Assembly: GCF_001676155.1 (NCBI RefSeq)
Contig: NZ_LZEW01000001.1
Span: 806,001 to 870,000, forward strand
DNA length: 64,000 nucleotides
Reading direction: 5' to 3'
Origin: Morganella psychrotolerans
Lineage (GTDB): Bacteria > Pseudomonadota > Gammaproteobacteria > Enterobacterales > Enterobacteriaceae
In this document: piece after piece, positions 37,650-44,987 of the stretch
Layout: each line of letters opens with the position of its first letter
How positions within the stretch are numbered: the stretch's first letter is position 1
The notes under the pieces: generated by a model
Told to the model about the DNA's origin: nothing
What the model saw: only the letters and a program-made list of their open reading frames with translations
Databases searched by the model: none
Program-made: the position numbers and the translations under genes

Positions 37650-38792
37650 TTATGAAGGTGATTTATTTTTTGACTGAATACTAAAAACAATGGTTAACAT
37701 AAACAGGGTTATGACCAGCGGCATAAACATAACAGAGTCGCCATAAATAACAGCCGCAACAGCGGCACCAATGGCAAGGGCTACGCCGGAAATACCATCC
37801 AGTATGGCGATGTTCCGGTCGCTGTCCACTGATGTAATTAGTGTATCAATGCCTGCGCCGTAAAACATTTCCAGAAATGTCACACCAATAACAATTAACA
37901 GCAGTCCCGGCAGACCCGTCAGCTGGAAAAACCAGGGAATAAACAGCAGAATACAAAGCCCGGTTGCTATCAGTATCGAATTTACTATGCCGCACTTTTC
38001 CGTGAGATATCGGTATACGGGGATCTGCCCGATAATTATCACACCGGTGTTGAATAACATCACCGGTCCGATAAGCGATTTGTTATCTGATTGCACCAAC
38101 TCCAGCGGAACAATGACTTCAAAAGTGTAGTACAACATAGAGAAAAGAATACTGATAACTGAAATAACCGCGACATCTTTATTTATCAGGTCAGAAATAG
38201 TAATGGTACCATGTGGCTGACGTGGTTTCCCGGGACAAATTTTCAATCCGGTTGAGAATAAAACACCGATGATAAATAATAAGATCAGTGTCAGGAGTGC
38301 AGTGGTAAATGTCATGGAAAAATAGACAAATGCACTGATCAGCATCGGTGAAATTGCCGCACCTGTATTGTTGAGTGTCATACGTACAGAAAAGCTTTCA
38401 CTCATATTTTTCGCTGTGGCTTTAATATAATATTTTGATGCAACCGAAAAAAAAGATGTAGCAATGCCGTTTGTCAGCATGACAATCAGGCAAAGATAAA
38501 ATGACTGATCATAAAATAACAGTGAAAGTGATATTAATTTAAATATCAGTGAAAAAATAATGACTTTTTTACTGTCAAACTGTGTTGCCGACGGGATCAC
38601 TATAAAATAGGCCAGTGAATATGACCAAAACTTTACAGTCCCTAAATAAAGTATTTCTTTAGCGCTGAGATGTGTACCGACAAGGTATAACAACGCCAGA
38701 GGCATCAGTAATCCGGAACCCATCGCATTAAGTAAAAAACAGAGGTTAATAGCCCGGCTGTTTTTTTCAAAAACGGCACGGTATATTCCCAT
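37650..38792 (-). CDS. MFS transporter coupled to the HExxH peptide-hydroxylase gene
   Basis: A 380-residue major facilitator protein with about twelve hydrophobic segments. It opens FEKNSRAINLCFLLNAMGSGLLMP and has the usual cytoplasmic loop between helices 6 and 7 (KICPGKPRQPHGTITISD). Its ATG overlaps the stop of the upstream hydroxylase gene (TGATG), so the two are translated together. By position it is the probable exporter of the product of that locus. The eight-base run at 38457-38464 is in frame here. Confidence 0.85.
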   Translation of the reverse strand: MGIYRAVFEKNSRAINLCFLLNAMGSGLLMPLALLYLVGTHLSAKEILYLGTVKFWSYSLAYFIVIPSATQFDSKKVIIFSLIFKLISLSLLFYDQSFYLCLIVMLTNGIATSFFSVASKYYIKATAKNMSESFSVRMTLNNTGAAISPMLISAFVYFSMTFTTALLTLILLFIIGVLFSTGLKICPGKPRQPHGTITISDLINKDVAVISVISILFSMLYYTFEVIVPLELVQSDNKSLIGPVMLFNTGVIIIGQIPVYRYLTEKCGIVNSILIATGLCILLFIPWFFQLTGLPGLLLIVIGVTFLEMFYGAGIDTLITSVDSDRNIAILDGISGVALAIGAAVAAVIYGDSVMFMPLVITLFMLTIVFSIQSKNKSPS

Positions 38793-39716
38793 CAGCTAAG
38801 GTTCCAGCGCTGACATATTTCAGAAAAAATCGCCCTTCCGGTATCGGTAAGTACGGCATGTTGTTTGACGATACCGGCTGTATTGCGTAATTTATTCATG
38901 CTCTCAGTAAATCGTTCGTTATACTCATCGGTACATTCCCCGGTGCTTTTTTTTAATGATTTCATCAAATACATGGCAAATACGGGAAAGAACAAATAAA
39001 GCATGAAAGATACCGATCATTGGCCTGTCATCATCACGTAATGGTGCGGTAAATACATCATCGGGCGAATTCAATACCAGTTGATCCTGTGCGTTCAGTA
39101 TATTCAGTGCGGTATGCCCACACTCATGGGCCAGGATATCAATGTAATACGCCACAGAATGCGACGGATGAACATAGGCAAATAACATTCCCCACATATA
39201 GAAATTAGTGCCTGAGCGCATAAAACGGGAGCCGTCTTTTGTTTCCTGAGTCAGGTAGATCTGATGAATGAACTGATTGATCTCCTGCCGGGTATCGGGG
39301 GCATAGCGATAAATAACAGCAAGTGCCTCTTTAAGTTTTACCGTTTCATCAATTGCCAGTTGGTTATCATCACAATAGCCGAAACCAAGCTGTTTATCGT
39401 CACGGATAATTTTTAAAATGATATGTGTTGCAAATGAACAATCATCAGAGCTCAGTGGTGATATTGCCAGTTGTTGCAGGTTATCTTCTCTTTTTAATTG
39501 ATTGAGATAAGTTATCGCAGTTGAGTGATCTTCATCTTCAGCATATATTCCGGCTATATAGTGGATAGCACAGGTTTCCCATGATAACGGCAATGATGGT
39601 TTCATTTCAGGTAGTTTATAAAAATCCAAAAGATAATTCAGTGATGCATAGATTTCGGATGAAAAATAGTGATAAGCCTGCTGGTGTGAATAGTCAGGAA
39701 AAGTCAGATTAAACAT
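38792..39716 (-). CDS. HExxH-type (2-oxoglutarate) peptide beta-hydroxylase-like protein, frameshifted as given
   Basis: About 307 residues when corrected. The HExxH motif is DILAHECGHTALNIL, followed by VFTAPLRDDDRPMIGIFHALFVLSRI (split here at about residues 225-250). That layout is what I know as the mod_HExxH/peptide beta-hydroxylase family, found with ribosomally made peptides. One extra base in the run at 38947-38954 breaks the frame; without it, FDEIIKKSTGECTDEYNERF leads to the true C-terminus ...ICQRWNLS. The ATG at 39716 follows GGAG. An ATG five codons earlier is possible. Confidence 0.75.
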
Positions 39717-39783
39717 ATTATCATACTCCATTGATTATATAGTCCATGAGAGGGTCATGCCTGTAACAGACAGGCATGACCTG

Positions 39784-39910
39784 TATACCCGTATTCATTC
39801 AAATCGCAGGTTCGTTGGCTGCACTCAACCAGCCGGGTCACATAGTTTATCTATGCTCCCCGTCTGTTTTCCCTTGCCGCCTTCCTGCAACTTGAATGAC
39901 GTTGGGTATA
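39784..39910. repeat. Full-length ERIC repeat (127 bp)
   Basis: Complete ERIC palindrome of exactly 127 bases, from TATACCCGTATTCATTC through CTTGCCGCCTTCCTGCAACT to GTTGGGTATA. It sits between the candidate precursor peptide and the HExxH gene. Confidence 0.95.
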
Positions 39911-39933
39911 GTCATTATTAAATAGCGGGCATA

Positions 39934-40006
39934 TTATTTACTAAATGACCAACCAGACAATGGGGATTTTATCTTCAGTAGTTTACTGGTATCTAATTTT
40001 TTTCAT
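39934..40006 (-). CDS. Candidate peptide precursor (23 residues if one A is removed)
   Basis: ATG at 40006 follows a good AAGGA ribosome site. As given, the frame is only MKKIRYQ because of a seven-base A run (39997-40003). With six A, it reads MKKLDTSKLL, then continues KIKSPLSGWSFSK to a TAA, a basic 23-residue peptide. It lies in the same orientation as the HExxH hydroxylase and MFS genes, separated by an ERIC. Other genes in the window show the same +1 run error, which supports the correction. Too short for database recognition by eye. Confidence 0.5.
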
Positions 40007-40251
40007 TATTTTAATTCCTTATAAATAATAATAGATGGAGTTAGATTGATTATTGCTGTGTTTGAATGACCAATAAATCGTAAATTAAAAAACGAAAAAA
40101 TAAAAAAACATTTTTTTCGTCATGTGTGTGATTTTTTTAGATGATAGTCACAAAAAAAATAATTTTCTTAATTAAAATATATCAGGACTGCATTTATTAA
40201 TTAAATGCCAATTAATTAATAATGATATTAATGATTTATTTTTTATAAAAA
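40007..40251. promoter_or_regulatory. AT-rich upstream region of the peptide locus
   Basis: Very AT-rich, with an inverted repeat around ACGAAAAAA / TTTTTTCGT near 40090-40120. A promoter for the peptide locus is expected but I cannot place it with confidence. A 12-residue Phe-rich ORF here is unlikely to be real. Confidence 0.35.
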
Positions 40252-40283
40252 AATACCGCCCGACGTTATCTGCCGGGCGGTAT
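40252..40283 (-). terminator. Terminator of the aldolase operon
   Basis: Stem ATACCGCCCG / CGGGCGGTAT with a loop of about ten, followed on the minus strand by a T-rich stretch. It separates the aldolase gene from the peptide locus downstream on the same strand. Confidence 0.8.
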
Positions 40284-40304
40284 CAATAAGAGTCTGAATA
40301 TAGC

Positions 40305-41330
40305 TTACATCAAAGATAAAAATGTCTTTTTAAAATCATCGATATCATGTTGTGTCGTCGCCCATGAAGTACACAGACGCAAACAGGATTTACCCGGTTC
40401 AGCAAGCAATGTTTCATGGAATACAAACTGTTTTTTCAGTTTTTCGGCCAGTGTCACAGGCAGGATCACAAATACCTGATTGGACTCCGGTGGTGCCAGA
40501 AAGGTGAAACCCTGTTCTGTAAAGAATGCAGATAACTGCCCTGCCATATTATTCAGATGACGGCCTAATGTGAAATAGAGGTCATCGGTAAACAATGCGA
40601 GGAATTGCGCTCCGAGTAACCAGCCTTTTGCCTGTAAGCCACCCTTTTGCTTGATACTGAAGCGGAAATCATCTTTCAGTGCAGGATTATTAATCACCAG
40701 CGCTTCTGCGGCAATAGCACCGATTTTAGTTCCGCCGATGTAAAATGCGTCTGTCAGCGCGGCAACATCTTCAATTGTGATATCGCTCACGTCAGACATC
40801 AGACCGGATGCCAGACGTGCGCCATCCAGGTAGAGCCACAAACTGTGTTCATCACAGAATTGGCGCAGCGCCTGTAGCTCGGCTTTGCGGTAAACTGTAC
40901 CGATTTCTGTGGAGTTCGTGATATAGACCAGTTTTGGCTGTACCCAGTGTTCATCATTATGTTGTGCAACTATCGGTTTCAGATGATCGGGGGTCAATTT
41001 TCCGTCAGGGGAAGAGATAGTGATAACTTTGTGCCCGGTTGCTTCAATCGCGCCGGTTTCATGTGTCGCAATATGCCCTGTGCTGACAGAGATAACCGCC
41101 TGATGCGGACGCAGAAAGTGAGAGATAGCGGTCAGGTTTGTGATGGTGCCGCCGTTGAAAAAATGCACGTCTGCCTGCGGACGACCGATCCGCTGTTTAA
41201 TCAGTTCAGCTGCACGGTTGCACAGTGAATCCATCCCGTAGCCGTCGTGGCGATGCCCTGCAGTGTCAATTATCTCTTTTAAAACAGCGGGATGAGCCAC
41301 TTCATTATAATCATTCTGAAAACGGTACAT
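40305..41330 (-). CDS. Threonine-aldolase-family PLP enzyme
   Basis: A 341-residue beta-eliminating-lyase/threonine aldolase fold. Visible features are GGTITNLTAIS (PLP phosphate region, about 60-70), LYLDGARLASG near 169-179 (PLP Asp), and YIGGTKIGAIAAEAL near 197-211 with the PLP Lys. It would cleave threonine or allo-threonine to glycine and acetaldehyde. It matches the GLY1-like clade rather than E. coli LtaE closely. It is downstream of a Crp-type regulator. Confidence 0.85.
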   Translation of the reverse strand: MYRFQNDYNEVAHPAVLKEIIDTAGHRHDGYGMDSLCNRAAELIKQRIGRPQADVHFFNGGTITNLTAISHFLRPHQAVISVSTGHIATHETGAIEATGHKVITISSPDGKLTPDHLKPIVAQHNDEHWVQPKLVYITNSTEIGTVYRKAELQALRQFCDEHSLWLYLDGARLASGLMSDVSDITIEDVAALTDAFYIGGTKIGAIAAEALVINNPALKDDFRFSIKQKGGLQAKGWLLGAQFLALFTDDLYFTLGRHLNNMAGQLSAFFTEQGFTFLAPPESNQVFVILPVTLAEKLKKQFVFHETLLAEPGKSCLRLCTSWATTQHDIDDFKKTFLSLM

Positions 41331-41362
41331 GTATTTCCTCCGGTTATGTTATCCCTGATAAA

Positions 41363-42031
41363 TCAGTTTGTGCTTACCAGCCCGATCACGCCCTCATCAA
41401 GGGTGATTTTCCCCTGAGTTTTCAGGCGCAGCAGGACTTTGTCAGCATGGCGCCGGGAGGTTCCCAGGATACTGGCAAGCATATCCCGGGGAAGACGGAT
41501 TTGGTGACCACTGATTTGTGTCAGCATATAAAGTAAGTTATTTTCAATAGAATCAACGGCATTCATCAGGCGCTGTTCGCCGTTAATCAGACAACGTTTT
41601 GCCAGTTGACGATTAAGCAACAGTGACAAGCGGTGATCCTGAGCAAGCCAGGTCAGAAATGCCGTTGCCGGCATGCGCAGAACACGGCAATCTGATAATG
41701 CAATAACATCATACCGGTAGGCCTGCTGGCAGATAGCTTCCATTTCACCCAGAAATTCGCCGCGATAACAAAAAGTTAATCCGACTTGCTTGCCATTTTC
41801 CGCTTGTTTATTAACGATAAACTCGCCGTCCAGGATAACATAAACCGCCTGGTTAGGGTCGCCCTGACAGATAAGGTTTTGTCCGTTACGGACATGCAGT
41901 GTGGTAACGGTGTTTCTGATGAGATCAGGTGCATCGCGGAACAAGCCGTCCGCATTGGGCAGAAGCTCTTCTTCACTGAATTTCAGCCATAATTCACGAA
42001 ACGGGGTATCGTTTTGCATCATCGTTATCAA
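41363..42031 (-). CDS. Crp/Fnr-family regulator (YeiL-like)
   Basis: A 222-residue regulator with a cyclic-nucleotide-binding fold (NGQNLICQGDPNQAVYVILDGEFIV split over residues about 50-75; GEFLGEMEAIC near 90) and a C-terminal helix-turn-helix (LPRDMLASILGTSRRHADKVL near 180-200). It lacks the FNR N-terminal cysteine cluster. The effector is unknown. Adjacent genes on the same strand are threonine-aldolase-like and SAH hydrolase. Confidence 0.82.
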   Translation of the reverse strand: MITMMQNDTPFRELWLKFSEEELLPNADGLFRDAPDLIRNTVTTLHVRNGQNLICQGDPNQAVYVILDGEFIVNKQAENGKQVGLTFCYRGEFLGEMEAICQQAYRYDVIALSDCRVLRMPATAFLTWLAQDHRLSLLLNRQLAKRCLINGEQRLMNAVDSIENNLLYMLTQISGHQIRLPRDMLASILGTSRRHADKVLLRLKTQGKITLDEGVIGLVSTN

Positions 42032-42187
42032 TTGGTCAGACTGAGATATTTATCGTGAAAATACGGTAACACGGTTAATCGTGTGTTTGAATAGGTCGTG
42101 GCGGGTTATTTTTTGTTACGGTGTAACAAATATTCATCAACAGCAGGTATATATTTCCTGCTGTTGACGCATATGCAGTGAAGGTTA

Positions 42188-43435
42188 TTAATTTAGTTCG
42201 TAGCCATTCAGGTATTTTTGCTGTTTTGTGCTCAGATTATCCAGTGAGACACCCATGTCTTTCAGTTTCAGCGCCGCTACATTGCGGTCAATTTCATCAC
42301 TGACATCATAGACTTTAGCTTCAAGGCTATGTTTGAGCAGGTATTCCGCACTCAGTGCCTGAAGTGCGAAACTCATGTCCATAATTTCTGCCGGATGACC
42401 ATCGGCACAAGCGATATTGACCAGTGCACCGCGACCTAATAAATAGAGGGTGTGTCCGTTTTTCAGGGTGCAGCCTTCAATATTGTCACGGACAGTCGTG
42501 ATAGTGTCGCTGAGCCGTTTCAGGTCAGTCAGGTTAATTTCATCTTCAAAATGACCGGTATTGCTGATTATGGCACCCTCTTTCATCAGACTGAAATGCT
42601 CTGCTGTCAGTACATCACAGCATCCGGTGGCGGTAATGAAGATATCTCCCCGTTCTGCCGCTGCGTTCATGGTCATAACGGCAAAGCCGTCCATTTTCGC
42701 TTCCAGTGCTTTGATAGGGTCAACTTCCGTCACAATGACTTCAGCACCCAATCCTTTTGCCCGCATTGCGCAACCTTTACCACACCAGCCGTAACCGGCG
42801 ACAACAACCGTCTTCCCGGCAATGACCAGGTTGGTGGTGCGCATAATGCCGTCAAATGTGGATTGCCCGGTGCCGTAACGATTGTCAAACAGGTGTTTGG
42901 ATTGCGCGCCGTTAATGGATAACACAGGAAAATTCAGTGCCTGATTTTTTTCACGGGCAATTGCGCGTAAAACGCCGGTGGTGGTTTCTTCACAGGCGCC
43001 GATAGTGTGTTTTGCGTATTCAGGATAGATACTGTGCAATTCATGAACCAAATCACCGCCGTCATCAATCACAATGTGCGGCTCACAGGCCAGTGTTTGT
43101 TTTACAAACTCCTGATATGCCTGCGCATCGGCTCCGTGAATGGCAAAGGTACTGATCCCGCTGACAATAAGTGCCGCCACAACATCATCTTTTGTGGACA
43201 TAGGATTGCTGCCGGTGACAGACACCTGTGCGCCGCCTGCCGCCAGAACCCGCGCCAGATAGGCGGTTTTGGCTTCCAGGTGAATAGAGAGCGCAATACG
43301 TTTTCCGGCAAAAGGTTGCTCTTGTATAAAACGTTGTTCAAGTGCACGCAGCAGCGGCATGTGGGCACGAACCCAGGTAATTTTTTGCTCGCCCTGCGGG
43401 GCTAATGAGAGATCTTTATAGATACCGGTGACCAT
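42188..43435 (-). CDS. Adenosylhomocysteinase-family protein
   Basis: A 415-residue S-adenosylhomocysteine hydrolase. Features are SIHLEAKTA near residue 50, VIDDGGDLVH near 122, ETTTGV near 145, NRYGTGQST near 182, and the NAD-binding AGYGWCGKGCAMRAKGLG near 212-229. It splits SAH to adenosine and homocysteine. Most Enterobacterales use the Pfs/LuxS route, so a SAHase-like gene is uncommon. Substrate variants in this family are possible. Intact. Confidence 0.85.
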   Translation of the reverse strand: MVTGIYKDLSLAPQGEQKITWVRAHMPLLRALEQRFIQEQPFAGKRIALSIHLEAKTAYLARVLAAGGAQVSVTGSNPMSTKDDVVAALIVSGISTFAIHGADAQAYQEFVKQTLACEPHIVIDDGGDLVHELHSIYPEYAKHTIGACEETTTGVLRAIAREKNQALNFPVLSINGAQSKHLFDNRYGTGQSTFDGIMRTTNLVIAGKTVVVAGYGWCGKGCAMRAKGLGAEVIVTEVDPIKALEAKMDGFAVMTMNAAAERGDIFITATGCCDVLTAEHFSLMKEGAIISNTGHFEDEINLTDLKRLSDTITTVRDNIEGCTLKNGHTLYLLGRGALVNIACADGHPAEIMDMSFALQALSAEYLLKHSLEAKVYDVSDEIDRNVAALKLKDMGVSLDNLSTKQQKYLNGYELN

Positions 43436-43447
43436 AGCAACTCCTGT

Positions 43448-43505
43448 GTACCCTTATTCATTCAAACCGCAGCCAACTAACCTGCATTGAATGATGTTGG
43501 GTATA
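43448..43505. repeat. ERIC repeat, internally deleted
   Basis: Short form beginning GTACCCTTATTCATTC and ending GATGTTGGGTATA, in the leader of the SAHase-like gene. Confidence 0.8.
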
Positions 43506-43638
43506 TACGTTTTTAATAACGGGGAATTGGGTCACAGTAGCGGAGTGCTTTATATGTCTCCAGGGCAATTGCCCTGAAAACGGCAAAAAAAGGTTAACCG
43601 GATGATATTTTTTATCAGCACATTCTTCAGTTAATGGC

Positions 43639-44544
43639 TCAGGTAATCATCGCTATGACAACCGGCAGTGTCAGCACGGCGACCATGGTCTGAAATGTAA
43701 TGATACCCGCCATTAGCTGACTGTCACCGCCGAGCTGGCGCGATAAAATATAGGCGGTCGGTGCGGTCGGGATAGCAAAGAAAATCACAAACAGGTGATA
43801 TTCAAGATCATTCAGCCCCGTTACAGCCGCAACAGCAATTGCCAGCAACGGCATAAGACATAAGCGGATAACACTGTTAAAGCCGATTTTCAGTGCCGAG
43901 TAACGGATAGTTGCAACCTGTAATGCCGCACCGACACATAACAACCCGAGCGGCAGGCTGGCACCGGCAAGTAATTTGGCAAATTGATGTGTGTTATACG
44001 GCAACCCGATACCAGAGATATTCAGTAACATCCCGATAATGCAGGATATTATTAACGGATTTGTCAGAACGGGAACCAGCAGACGGCGCAGAGACAGTTG
44101 CTGAAATTCTGACAGGGATATCACGGAAATAATGTTACACAGCGGCACTAATACCGCGAGGATCACCGCTGCAACGGCGACACCGGAAGGACCATAAAAA
44201 TCATTGACGATGGATAACCCTAGATAGGTATTAAAGCGGATAGCCCCCTGGATAAGCACACCAAATTCAGCAACCGGTATTGCATGAAACCGCTTTGCAA
44301 TCACAAAGCCGATTGTCGCCAGTCCGAGCATGATAACCAGAGAAAGCGCGAGTTTCGGCAGTTGTGGGTTATCCAGCGGCGCGGTGGCGAGGCTGCTTAT
44401 CAGCAGTGCCGGAAACAGAATATAGTAATTGAGTTTTTCCGCACCATTCCAGAACCCGGCGTCAAATACCGGACGCCGTTTTAATACGCAACCCAGTAAA
44501 ATCAAAGCAAATAACGGCCACAATGTCATTAATATGGCAAACAT
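43639..44544 (-). CDS. AEC (auxin efflux carrier) family transporter
   Basis: A 301-residue membrane protein with about ten hydrophobic segments. It begins MTLWPLFALILLGCVLKRRPVF after the start, with NYYILFPALLISSLA near 40 and the C-terminal ...IPTAPTAYILSRQLGGDSQLMAGIITFQTMVAVLTLPV (cut across about 255-290), the AEC signature. Substrates in this family include malate, malonate and other anions. Context does not fix the substrate. Confidence 0.85.
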   Translation of the reverse strand: MFAILMTLWPLFALILLGCVLKRRPVFDAGFWNGAEKLNYYILFPALLISSLATAPLDNPQLPKLALSLVIMLGLATIGFVIAKRFHAIPVAEFGVLIQGAIRFNTYLGLSIVNDFYGPSGVAVAAVILAVLVPLCNIISVISLSEFQQLSLRRLLVPVLTNPLIISCIIGMLLNISGIGLPYNTHQFAKLLAGASLPLGLLCVGAALQVATIRYSALKIGFNSVIRLCLMPLLAIAVAAVTGLNDLEYHLFVIFFAIPTAPTAYILSRQLGGDSQLMAGIITFQTMVAVLTLPVVIAMIT

Positions 44545-44987
44545 CAGCTGACTTCCGGCAAGACAGATATGTCCGCATCATAACAGGAATAATGTAATGC
44601 GCGAGTAACAGTACCGGTTTTGTATCTCTGATCGCGTTTTTACATTAAATCAGGTGCAACACATAAAACACACTACGTTTTTGCCGCGCAGTATGTTAAC
44701 CCGCCGGAGTTATTACCTGATAAGTTTGCCGGCCGAATGAGCGACAATGTCAGCGGGTTATGCTGAGTATGGTGGATTTTCTTCCGGGTGACGTGGTGAG
44801 TTTCCTGACTGACAGAGGCATCAGGATTTCTTTGTTGGATTTAATTTAACCCCGGAGACATCATTCACGGACAGATGTCCGCTTTAATCCGCAAAGTGCC
44901 TTATAACCACAGGCTTTGTGGAAAAACCAAACCATAACATGTACATATCCTTATGTACATGACTTACCTTTCTTATGATTTTATCAA
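44545..44987. other. Intergenic region upstream of the AEC gene
   Basis: 443 bases. A 29-codon plus-strand ORF starts at 44761, but it lacks a recognisable ribosome site and resembles nothing I know. No other feature stands out. Confidence 0.5.

Noticed and set aside
39986-40006. Heptapeptide MKKIRYQ as a microcin-C-like precursor
   Set aside because: The length matches MccA, but there is no MccB-type adenylating enzyme near it and the sequence lacks the C-terminal Asn.
40090-40135. Minus-strand 12-residue Phe-rich ORF before the peptide locus
   Set aside because: Made only of A/T runs, no ribosome site, overlaps an inverted repeat.
44761-44850. 29-codon plus-strand ORF between the autotransporter and AEC genes
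   Set aside because: No ribosome site and no recognisable motif; could be chance.
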